Source of the DNA: UBA6544 sp049601975
GTDB lineage: Bacteria; Pseudomonadota; Alphaproteobacteria; UBA8366
Length of the DNA: 20,656 bases
Assembly: GCA_049601975.1 (NCBI GenBank)
Contig: JBMYRC010000068.1
Coordinates: forward strand, 1-20,656
Reading direction: 5' to 3'
The translations under genes and the position numbers were made by a program. The stretch's first letter is position 1, and the number at the start of each line of letters is the position of its first letter. Positions 7,151-14,558 of the stretch are shown here, in pieces. The notes under the pieces were generated by a model. It did no database searches. It was not told the DNA's origin and saw only the letters and a program-made list of their open reading frames with translations.

Positions 7151-8458
7151 TCAAATCGCACATGTTCGGAAGCCGCAAATGGTGTCCCGGCGGTCTGGCG
7201 TGAAGAAATTCCGATAGGTGTTAGAGATCATCCGCCCCCGCGTCGCCCAGGCTCCGCCACGCAGTACCTTTCGAGTGCCGAACCATGGTTTTGAATAATC
7301 TTCGTATGGATCGACAGAAAACCCTGGAAACGGGACAAAGTCGCTCGCCGTCCATTCCCAAACATTGCCGATCATCTGGCGACATCCAAAGGCACTGTCC
7401 CCATCCGGATAGGCGGCGACATCGACCAATCCCGTATGTCTGCCATCCAGGTTAGCAGGAGTGCTAAAACCGATAGCCTTGCCCCACGGAAACCTCGATT
7501 TCGGCGCTTCAAACAAAAGCTCACCTGCCTCGGGTCCATATGAGGCAGCCGTTTCCCACTCGATTTCGCTCGGAAGGCGACGACCCGCCCAGCGACACCA
7601 CGCCGTTGCTTCATGCCAATTGACATGGCTTACCGGTTGATTCGGCGGCAAGGGAACATCCGTATCGAACGCACGTGTCCAACATCCACCGTCCTCTCCC
7701 CGGCGCCAGTAAACGGGACATTCCGCATTCTCCGATTCGCGCCACTCCCAGCCCTTGCTGTCCCAGAAGCGTTCGTCCCGGTAGCCCCCGTCATCGACAA
7801 ATGCCAAGAATTCCGAATTAGTCACCGGCGCTTTTGCGATCTGGAACGGTTCGACCGCCACCTCATGCGCCCATTTCTCGTTATCAAAGATGAAAACGTC
7901 ATCCTGCCTAGATCCCAAAGTAATGGTGCCGCCCGCCACCTCCGCATCACCCGGATGCGCGCCCATCGTTGGCGCGGATTGATCACGTGCCACGCGGAAT
8001 TCAGGCGCCGGGTATCCAAGCGTCTGACGCGTATAGGTAAACGCCTCGTCATGCATATCTTCGTGAAAGGTTGTCAGTTGATAGAGGTAGGTTTCGTCTT
8101 CACTCGCCTCACCGTCGCCCAGCCGTTCGATCATCGCGTCCTCGACCGCCCGCATGTACTGGAAGGTCCCATGCAGGTCCTGCAGCTCTATATCCCACCT
8201 TGTGTCATGATGAACCTTCATCGAATTGTAGAGTTTGTCCGTCTGCGGCAAGATCGGGTCTTTACCGTCGATCCGCCGCAGGACGAAATACTCATGGAAC
8301 CACGCAAGATGCCCGATCTCCCACAACAGCGGATTGACGATACCGAGACGCGGGCCCATCAATTGGTCGTCGTCGAGGCCGTGCACCAATTCAATCGTCC
8401 GGGCCCTTGCGTCCACTAGATTGGCGACTAGGGTGTCTTTGGTCAGTCTTTCGCTCAT
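7151..8458 (-). CDS. senA: selenoneine synthase SenA (EgtB-like non-heme iron enzyme)
   Basis: The protein has an N-terminal DinB-like four-helix domain with the iron-binding histidines H50 (EIGHLAWFHEYF) and H132/H136 in an HxxxHxE motif (TTFHEDMHDEAF). A C-terminal formylglycine-generating/sulfatase-modifying domain follows (SHVNWHEATAWCRWAGRRLPSE, IGNVWEWTAS, VLRGGAWATR). EgtB enzymes join hercynine to a thiol; SenA uses a seleno-sugar instead and leads to selenoneine. The sen assignment rests on the neighbours senB, senC and egtD and on the absence of egtA, egtC and egtE. The ATG at 8458 is preferred over a TTG at 8467. Only 24 bases separate it from the divergent senB start. By sequence alone EgtB remains an alternative. 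Confidence 0.88.
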   Translation of the reverse strand: MSERLTKDTLVANLVDARARTIELVHGLDDDQLMGPRLGIVNPLLWEIGHLAWFHEYFVLRRIDGKDPILPQTDKLYNSMKVHHDTRWDIELQDLHGTFQYMRAVEDAMIERLGDGEASEDETYLYQLTTFHEDMHDEAFTYTRQTLGYPAPEFRVARDQSAPTMGAHPGDAEVAGGTITLGSRQDDVFIFDNEKWAHEVAVEPFQIAKAPVTNSEFLAFVDDGGYRDERFWDSKGWEWRESENAECPVYWRRGEDGGCWTRAFDTDVPLPPNQPVSHVNWHEATAWCRWAGRRLPSEIEWETAASYGPEAGELLFEAPKSRFPWGKAIGFSTPANLDGRHTGLVDVAAYPDGDSAFGCRQMIGNVWEWTASDFVPFPGFSVDPYEDYSKPWFGTRKVLRGGAWATRGRMISNTYRNFFTPDRRDTICGFRTCAI

Positions 8459-8476
8459 CGTATCCAATTCAATCGC

Positions 8477-8490
8477 ATTTTCATGAAAAT
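8477..8490. promoter_or_regulatory. 14-bp perfect palindrome over the senB start codon
   Basis: ATTTTCATGAAAAT reads the same on both strands and is centred on the senB ATG at 8483-8485, inside the very short senA/senB divergent gap. No Shine-Dalgarno sequence precedes senB. A dimeric regulator bound here could control both genes, and translation of senB may be leaderless or weak. The symmetry is seen directly; the regulatory role is inference, and AT-rich palindromes of this size can arise by chance. Confidence 0.4.
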
Positions 8491-9442
8491 CACCATTATC
8501 ACACCGGCCAAAAAGGGTGACCTCTCCGGTAACCGCGCGACCGCGAACCGTTGGTCAACAGTTCTTAAAAAACTTGGCCATAAACCTCGGACCCTTACCG
8601 AATACGACGGCGCGCCGAGCGACGCAATGCTGGCTATCCATGCCTGGCGGAGTGCCGGGGCAATCGAGCAATACCATGAAGTATTTCCCGCAGGGCCGCT
8701 GATCCTCTGCCTTGCGGGGACGGATATATACCGATTCCAAGAAAGTAACCCAGAGGAAACTCTGCGCTCAATGGAACTCGCTGATTTGCTGGTCTGCCTG
8801 CACGATCTGGTGGGACATTCGATTCCAAAATCGCAGCGCTCGAAATTGCACGTCATCCGCCAATCTGCCGCGCCATTGAAACGCCAAACGCCGTTAGCGC
8901 GTGAATTTGAAATCATGGTCGCGGGCCACCTCCGCGACGAGAAAGACCCCTTTCGCGCGGCAATGGCCGTGCGGGGCCTCGACACACGCTATAAAACCCG
9001 GATTGTGCATGTGGGGAAAGCCATCGACCCCTCCTTCGCTAAGTCCGCAGAAAAAGAAATGCGGGAGAACACGCGCTATCAATGGCTTGGTGAGATACCC
9101 CACTGGAGAGTTCGCCAACGCATGGCCCGCGCCCGCGCGATGGTTATCTCATCCCGCATGGAAGGCGGCGCCAATGTCGTCTCTGAGGCGATCATGGCGG
9201 GACTGCCGGTCATCGCCTCGAAGATCGACGGGAATGTCGGCCTGCTTGGTACCGATTACGAAGGGTATTACCCCGTTGAAGACGAGAATGCCCTGCGGGC
9301 ACTATTGATGCGATTGGAAGACGAGCCGAGGTTTTTGAAGCGGCTGGCTGCGCAGATCTGTGCGCTGAAACCGATGTTTACGGAGAAGCGCGAGCTGGAC
9401 GAATGGAAACGCGTCTTGAGCGAACTTAACCAACCAGCGTGA
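8483..9442 (+). CDS. senB: selenosugar synthase SenB (glycosyltransferase family, TIGR04348-type)
   Basis: This 319-residue GT-B-fold protein matches the family described as SenB, which uses selenophosphate and a UDP-N-acetyl hexosamine to form a carbon-selenium bond, giving the selenosugar consumed by SenA. Features visible are the N-terminal KITIITPAKKGDLSGNR segment with a first Rossmann-like strand and a glycine loop (about 2-18), LAGTDIYR (78-84), and a C-terminal nucleotide-sugar motif MEGGANVVSEAI in which E227 and E235 form the usual Ex7E pair. No signal peptide or membrane anchor is seen, so it should be cytoplasmic. It is the only sen gene on the plus strand: divergent from senA and convergent with senC, overlapping senC's end by 17 bases. 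No ribosome binding site is obvious. Confidence 0.9.
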   Translation: MKITIITPAKKGDLSGNRATANRWSTVLKKLGHKPRTLTEYDGAPSDAMLAIHAWRSAGAIEQYHEVFPAGPLILCLAGTDIYRFQESNPEETLRSMELADLLVCLHDLVGHSIPKSQRSKLHVIRQSAAPLKRQTPLAREFEIMVAGHLRDEKDPFRAAMAVRGLDTRYKTRIVHVGKAIDPSFAKSAEKEMRENTRYQWLGEIPHWRVRQRMARARAMVISSRMEGGANVVSEAIMAGLPVIASKIDGNVGLLGTDYEGYYPVEDENALRALLMRLEDEPRFLKRLAAQICALKPMFTEKRELDEWKRVLSELNQPA

Positions 9443-11693
9443 TCGGCTCCAGGTGATCGCTTTGCGGTAAGATACTGCCGACGATGGTCGCCGTCGGATA
9501 ACCGGACTTACGCAGCGTCTCGACGCAATTTCCCGCTTCCGCTTCCGGCACCGTGGCCAAAAGTCCGCCTGCGGTTTGCGGATCGAAAATCAACGGCAGT
9601 ATTTCCGACTCGCGGCCACCATTTGCGTCGCCTCGAATGGCGCGGCGTAATCGGACGTTTTGCGGCTGCAAGGAGGAGAATATCCCGTTCCGCACACAAT
9701 CCAACGCCCCGTCGAGTAACGGCAATGCTTGCAATTCCAGCTCAACGTCCACTTCCGACGGCTTCGCCATTTCGACCAAATGGCCAAGAAGGCCGAAGCC
9801 GGTCACATCGGTACAGGCGGTCGCCCCCCTGGCGAAAAGAATCTCCGAGCCAATTCGATTGGATTGCACCATCGACATTAAGGCATCGTCAATCCAACGT
9901 CCCTTAGCGTCGCCTCGCATATCCGCGGCGAATAAGGTTCCCGTGCCGATAGGCTTGGTCAGAATTAGTTTATCGCCCGGCCGCATGCCACCCTTACGCA
10001 GGATCTTCTCCCGGTCGGCCAAGCCGTTGATCGAAAAGCCCAACGCCAACTCCGATGCTTCGCTCGTATGCCCACCGACAAGCGACGCTCCCGCATCCGC
10101 CAAGACATTCATCGCGCCCGACATCATATGAAAGAGCGCTTCCTCGACCTTGGCTTCAGGCCCGAACGGAACTGATGCGATGGCGAGCGCCGATTGCGGT
10201 TCCGCCCCCATCGCAAACACATCGCCCAAAGAATGATTGGCGGCCACCTGGCCGAAGATATACGGATCGTCAACGAAAGCGCGGAAGAAATCAACTGTAT
10301 GCACCATGACCTTACCCGGTGGCACTTCGACGACGGCAGCGTCATCCGGCTCTTTCAATCCGATCAAAATATCGGGTCGCTTTAACGGCTCCAGCTGTTG
10401 CAAGGCACGGGAGAGAACATCAGTGCCGACCTTGGCCCCACACCCACCGCAGCGCATGGCGATGGCGGAAATTTCCTTCATCGCCGCTGCATCTGCCAGA
10501 CCGGCGGCGATCTCGACCGCAGCCTCTTCTTCCATTTCCGGCAAGTCCTGGTACTTACTCATCCAACGCAAGTCGATCCAGTTCTTAAGCTTCCAGACCC
10601 ATTCTCCCTCAAGCGCTAGGCCCCATTTTGACCCCACCGCATATTTGTCCCCGGTAGAAACGAGACTGAGGAAATCGCTTTGCGGGCAGAACGGTTTCAG
10701 TGAGCGGCTCGTCAGCGCACGGCGCAAATTCTCTGCCAAAGGCGGCCCTTGCCGCACGGCGAACACGCCGGCTTTCGGCCGCGGATGAGCCGCAACCGAG
10801 GCAATATCACCTGCCGCGAAGATATCCGGATGGGATTCGGTCTCGAGCGTCTCCTTGACTGCAATAAAACCTCTATCGTCAAGTTTCAGCTTTGTATCGT
10901 TCTCGAGCCACGGCGCTGCCCCTGCCGGTGTCACCCAAAGAATTTCATCGAGCTTGAAGTTCGCACCATTCTCACACTCGATCTCGCCATCCGAAACACC
11001 GATAACCTTATGACCCGTATGTACCTCGACACCGCGCTCGCGCAGCACACGATTGAACCGGTGGCGCACCGACGGATTGTGGGATACGAGAATATCATCC
11101 GCGTCCGTGAACAAATGGAAATTAATATGATCGGAAGACCGTCCTGCTGCTGCGAAATCTGCGCGCAACCGATGCTCTATCGCCAGTAAAACCTCGACGC
11201 CACCTGCACCCGCGCCAACGCCGCCGATATGGATTTCACCATCGTGTTCGCGCACCCGGTCGAACAGGCCTTGCCACCGGGCGACAAAATTATTGATCGG
11301 TTTGACCGGTGTCACATGTTCCGCCGCACCCGGCGTCTCCAAATGGGGCGTGGAGCCTACATTTACCGAAAGAATGTCGAACGCAACCGGTGGGCGGTTC
11401 CGGCAAATCACCTTCTTGTTCACATGGTCGATGCCGACGGCTTCTTCGTGATAGATTCGCGCACCCGCAAACATCGCCAGCGGCCGGAGGTCGATATGTG
11501 TTTCATCGAATTCGTAATGACCTGCGATATATCCCGGCAGCATGCCCGAATATGGCGTTAGAACATCCCGAGTGATCAGCGTCACCCGCACGCCCGCCAG
11601 CGGCTTCATGCCGAAATTCTTCATAACGGCGACATGGCTATGTCCACCGCCGATGAGCACGAGATCTTTTACAACTGGAGTATCGGATTTCAT
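9426..11693 (-). CDS. selD: selenophosphate synthase SenC/SelD fused to an N-terminal FAD/NAD(P) oxidoreductase
   Basis: This 755-residue fusion has an N-terminal pyridine-nucleotide-disulfide oxidoreductase/NDH-2-like half with GGGHSH (15-20, FAD binding), a second glycine-rich motif GGVGAGAGGVE (about 157-167) and FAAGD (292-296). The C-terminal half is selenide, water dikinase, starting near 405. It carries the Cys-Lys active site as RCGGCGAK (414-421, C418 and K421), then a DDAAV segment, TVDFFRAFVDDPY, GGHTSE and FDPQTAGGLL. The cysteine is ordinary, not UGA-encoded. SelD makes selenophosphate from selenide and ATP. In sen clusters this paralogue is called SenC; here it may also supply selenocysteine synthesis for the redoxin at 4664. 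The oxidoreductase half may reduce or deliver selenium; its reaction is unproven. It lies downstream of phnCDE on the same strand with an 88-base gap and no clear terminator. Confidence 0.95.
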   Translation of the reverse strand: MKSDTPVVKDLVLIGGGHSHVAVMKNFGMKPLAGVRVTLITRDVLTPYSGMLPGYIAGHYEFDETHIDLRPLAMFAGARIYHEEAVGIDHVNKKVICRNRPPVAFDILSVNVGSTPHLETPGAAEHVTPVKPINNFVARWQGLFDRVREHDGEIHIGGVGAGAGGVEVLLAIEHRLRADFAAAGRSSDHINFHLFTDADDILVSHNPSVRHRFNRVLRERGVEVHTGHKVIGVSDGEIECENGANFKLDEILWVTPAGAAPWLENDTKLKLDDRGFIAVKETLETESHPDIFAAGDIASVAAHPRPKAGVFAVRQGPPLAENLRRALTSRSLKPFCPQSDFLSLVSTGDKYAVGSKWGLALEGEWVWKLKNWIDLRWMSKYQDLPEMEEEAAVEIAAGLADAAAMKEISAIAMRCGGCGAKVGTDVLSRALQQLEPLKRPDILIGLKEPDDAAVVEVPPGKVMVHTVDFFRAFVDDPYIFGQVAANHSLGDVFAMGAEPQSALAIASVPFGPEAKVEEALFHMMSGAMNVLADAGASLVGGHTSEASELALGFSINGLADREKILRKGGMRPGDKLILTKPIGTGTLFAADMRGDAKGRWIDDALMSMVQSNRIGSEILFARGATACTDVTGFGLLGHLVEMAKPSEVDVELELQALPLLDGALDCVRNGIFSSLQPQNVRLRRAIRGDANGGRESEILPLIFDPQTAGGLLATVPEAEAGNCVETLRKSGYPTATIVGSILPQSDHLEPITLVG

Positions 11694-11781
11694 ATACTAA
11701 GATCTAACAAAGTACCGTTAACACTACCATCAAAAGAAGCACACCTTTACGTCAGGCGACTTTCGGCTGCGGTCTAAACTT

Positions 11782-12612
11782 TTATTTAAAACGCTTCCGT
11801 AGGACGGCACTTAAAGCGTCCACGATGGTTACCATCACCAAGATGATAAGCAAAATTGCGAAGCATTCATTATATTGCATCAAGCGCAGGCTCGCCATGA
11901 GCTCAAGACCAATGCCTCCAGCGCCAACCATCCCCATTACCGTTGACGCTCGAAAGTTATACTCCCAGCGATACATCGCCACATCGGCGAATTGCGGCAT
12001 CACTTGCGGCAATATGCCATGGGTAATTACCTGTATTTGATTGGCGCCTGCGGCGCGTGCCGCCTCTACCGGCGCCTCATGCGAATGCTCAACCGCTTCC
12101 GAAAAGAACTTGCCCACCATCCCGATGGAATGAAGGCCAAGCGCCAAAACACCGGGAAGGGCGCCGAAGCCAACCGCGGCCACAAAAACGATCCCCATAA
12201 TTAATTCGGGTATGGACCGGAAAATATTGAGAAAACCGCGTGCAATACGGTAGACGGTCGGATTTGGCGTCGTATTCCGCGCGGCAAGTACCCCCAACGG
12301 CAACGACAGCACGATCGAGAGCGCCGTACCGGCAATACTCATCGCGATCGTATCGATCATGGGGCGCACCCAGCTTTGCACCTCGGTGAAATCGGGCGGA
12401 AACATTTCTGTCAGCAAGGTACCGATCGCCGGGATACCATCCGACATACGTTGCACGTCGAGCAAGTCAGTAAGCCAAGCGCAGAACAAAACTGCGAGGA
12501 AGACTAGTCCCACCTGGATCCCGCTCCGGCGCCAACCCCGGCGTTCGATCAAAAGGATTTCGTCCGCGTTTTGCGGCGAATCGCCTTTAACCCTTTCTAC
12601 ATTGCTCACCAT
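11782..12612 (-). CDS. phnE: PhnE-type ABC transporter permease
   Basis: This 276-residue inner-membrane permease of the phosphonate/phosphite ABC family has about six hydrophobic segments. The ABC-coupling loop EAARAAG is at 183-189 (followed by NQIQVITHGILPQVMPQF), and the family segments FRSIPELIMGIVFVAAVG and MGMVGAGGIG are present. It should form the channel with the PhnC ATPase and PhnD binding protein encoded upstream. GAGG lies immediately before the ATG, so an in-frame GTG one codon later (12609) could be the true start. It is the last transporter gene before senC. The substrate is named from homology only; no C-P lyase or phosphonatase gene is present, so phosphonate use is not supported by context. 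Confidence 0.92.
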   Translation of the reverse strand: MVSNVERVKGDSPQNADEILLIERRGWRRSGIQVGLVFLAVLFCAWLTDLLDVQRMSDGIPAIGTLLTEMFPPDFTEVQSWVRPMIDTIAMSIAGTALSIVLSLPLGVLAARNTTPNPTVYRIARGFLNIFRSIPELIMGIVFVAAVGFGALPGVLALGLHSIGMVGKFFSEAVEHSHEAPVEAARAAGANQIQVITHGILPQVMPQFADVAMYRWEYNFRASTVMGMVGAGGIGLELMASLRLMQYNECFAILLIILVMVTIVDALSAVLRKRFK

Positions 12613-12655
12613 GGCCTCACGCCTTCGCGGGTGTCAGATACAATTTTCAAACTGG

Positions 12656-13513
12656 CTACTTAGTTAGGTTAAGTTTCTTCGATAGATCTCGGATTACGTC
12701 GTAATGCGCATCCGTCATGGCGCCAAAGCCTTGCGCTTTAAAGGGCTTAAGAACCTTTTTGTCTTTCAGGCTGGTGAATGCATTTCGGATCGCGTCCTTC
12801 AACTCCGGCTTCAGATCGCTGCGCATCGCCCAGGGATACTGCGGATACGGCTTAGAAACCTGAAGGACATTCACCTTATCGAGACTGATGACTTCGCGCT
12901 TCACCAGCGTTTCGAAGATTGGCTTACTCAAGCCACCGGCCTGTGCGTGTCCGTTCTGGACGGCAAGCGCGACGGCATCGTGCGCGCCGAGAAAGTTCTC
13001 CTTGTAGTCCTTTTTCGTCTCGAGGCCATTATCGAGGAGCATCTTCTTTGGGATGAGATGGCTAGACGTGGAGGCAATATCACCATATGCGACTTCCTTA
13101 CCCTTTACATCCGAGACCGTCTTAATGCCCGCCGCCTTATTACCGATTAGAACCGCGTGATATGTCGTGCTGCCCTTCTTCATACGCGCTGCAAAAGGTT
13201 CGATATCGGCTTTCATTTTCGCGAGCGTGTAGGAAAGTGGTCCGAAATAACCCAACTCCAGTCGGCCAAACCGCATGGCTTCGATCATCGACGAATAGTC
13301 TGTCGTGACGACAATTTTGACCTTCTTGCCTAGCTTGGATTCCAGGTAATCCTTCAAGCCTTGGTTTTGCTTAATGATCGTAGCGGCATCCTCATCCGGC
13401 AGAAGCGCGACCCGCAACATGTCTGGGTTACTGTCCGCCGCTTGGACTGCGATGTTCAGACTTAAAACAGCGAACAATGCAGCAAAGATGGTTGATATCT
13501 TTCGTATCATCAT
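12656..13513 (-). CDS. phnD: PhnD-type periplasmic phosphonate/phosphite-family binding protein
   Basis: This 285-residue substrate-binding protein has a signal peptide: a positive start (MMIRK), a hydrophobic core FAALFAVLSLNIAV and probable cleavage around residue 25 (VQA-AD). The mature part begins with LRVALLPDEDAATI, and the ligand-site hallmark YFGPLSY is at 88-94, with VAYGDIASTSSHLIPK further on, both typical of the PhnD/PtxB family (PF12974). It would act in the periplasm and hand its ligand to the PhnE/PhnC complex. GAGGT lies six bases before the ATG. The ligand could be phosphonate, phosphite or another tetrahedral oxyanion or small organic anion. Its placement upstream of senC makes a selenium-containing anion worth considering. 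Confidence 0.93.
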   Translation of the reverse strand: MMIRKISTIFAALFAVLSLNIAVQAADSNPDMLRVALLPDEDAATIIKQNQGLKDYLESKLGKKVKIVVTTDYSSMIEAMRFGRLELGYFGPLSYTLAKMKADIEPFAARMKKGSTTYHAVLIGNKAAGIKTVSDVKGKEVAYGDIASTSSHLIPKKMLLDNGLETKKDYKENFLGAHDAVALAVQNGHAQAGGLSKPIFETLVKREVISLDKVNVLQVSKPYPQYPWAMRSDLKPELKDAIRNAFTSLKDKKVLKPFKAQGFGAMTDAHYDVIRDLSKKLNLTK

Positions 13514-13557
13514 GGTTAGACCTCAAGTTTGGATGGAAAATAGGGGTTTAGGTGTAA

Positions 13558-14352
13558 CTAATCTGCCGCTTCGGCCGTATAAGCTTCCGCCTCGACAGAT
13601 GTCTTCCGTTCATAAATTTTGTCGAGCGCAACGGCCCCCAATGCGCCCGGCGGGCCATCGAAGACAACTTCACCATCATTCAAGCCAATAATCCGGTCGG
13701 CGAACGCTTTCGCGAGATCGACCTGATGAAGGCTGACAATCGTAGGAATTTCATCTTGTTTAGTTATTTGGTGCAACATTCCAAGGACCCGGTGAGCAGT
13801 TTCCGGATCGAGGCTCGCCACAGGCTCATCTGCGAGAATGAGATTTGGCTGCTGCGCGATCGCCCTGGCGATGCCGACGCGCTGCTGTTGGCCACCGCTC
13901 AAATGGTAAACTCGCTGCAAGGCCCGCGAGAGCAAGCCGACCCTGTCCAGACAGTCAAGCGCCAGACGTCGGTCCACTTCCCCGAACGGTAAGAGTGTCC
14001 GCCACATCGAGTATTGGCCCACCCGGCCGACCAAGACATTCTGCAAGCAAGTGTATCGGCCAATCAATTGATGCTGCTGGAAAATCATCGCCGTCTGACG
14101 CCGGTGTTTCCGAAGGTTTTCTGTCTCTTCCAGCGTCTCAAGACCTTTTACCACAACGGACCCACTGGTCGGAGCGACAAGATGATTTAAACTTCGCAAA
14201 AGGGTCGATTTCCCGGCACCAGATAGTCCAAGCAGGACTGTAAAAGCACGCCGTTCGAAGGCGAGGGTTGTCGGCTTCAATCCGACCACACCATTCGGGT
14301 AAATGACCTCGGCGGCTTTCACCTGCAGCATTTGCGAAACGCTGGAACTCAT
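13558..14352 (-). CDS. phnC: PhnC-type ABC transporter ATP-binding protein
   Basis: This 264-residue ABC ATPase has Walker A GLSGAGKST (42-50), the signature LSGGQQQRVGIARAI (151-165), Walker B LILADEP (171-177) and the switch His in SLHQ (H209). The length and the motif VASLDPETA match PhnC of the phosphonate/phosphite importers. It is cytoplasmic and powers uptake through PhnE. It is the first gene of the minus-strand set phnC-phnD-phnE-senC, with AGGAA just before the ATG. The promoter should lie in the 14353-14558 region, shared with the divergent aminotransferase. Confidence 0.93.
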   Translation of the reverse strand: MSSSVSQMLQVKAAEVIYPNGVVGLKPTTLAFERRAFTVLLGLSGAGKSTLLRSLNHLVAPTSGSVVVKGLETLEETENLRKHRRQTAMIFQQHQLIGRYTCLQNVLVGRVGQYSMWRTLLPFGEVDRRLALDCLDRVGLLSRALQRVYHLSGGQQQRVGIARAIAQQPNLILADEPVASLDPETAHRVLGMLHQITKQDEIPTIVSLHQVDLAKAFADRIIGLNDGEVVFDGPPGALGAVALDKIYERKTSVEAEAYTAEAAD

Positions 14353-14558
14353 AATTTCCTAAAATCGGTTACTGGCAGCCGCAACGAACGCTAATAACTA
14401 GCTGGTTAACTCAGGGTTTATCCTCATATTGCTTACTAACTGTAAACATCAAGTAGCCCACCATTTTTTCCTGGCTCCAAGGCCTCGCCTTCTAGAAGTT
14501 GAATTGGAAATGATTGGCCTAGAATTATTAACCCAATGCACTTTCAAGGTCATTTATT
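14353..14558. promoter_or_regulatory. divergent intergenic region between phnC and the class V aminotransferase
   Basis: These 206 AT-rich, non-coding bases separate two divergent transcripts and must hold the promoters of both. A weak plus-strand candidate is TTGGAA (14504-14509) with TATTAA (14526-14531), 16 bases apart. ATTGG occurs twice (14503-14507 and 14513-14517). I do not see a recognisable Pho box, riboswitch or strong hairpin. It is the largest clearly intergenic stretch near the selenium genes and the likeliest place for a controlling operator. Confidence 0.4.

Noticed and set aside
7613..8419. 268-codon plus-strand ORF opposite senA
   Set aside because: It is antisense to the well-supported SenA reading frame, has no recognisable domain and a composition typical of a shadow frame.
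7151..8458. Annotation as ergothioneine synthase EgtB
   Set aside because: The fold and iron ligands fit, but adjacent senB and selD/senC and the lack of egtA, egtC and egtE favour SenA. It remains an alternative by sequence alone.
11782..14352. Phosphonate degradation locus
   Set aside because: Only importer genes are present; there are no C-P lyase (phnG-M), phosphonatase or phosphite dehydrogenase genes.
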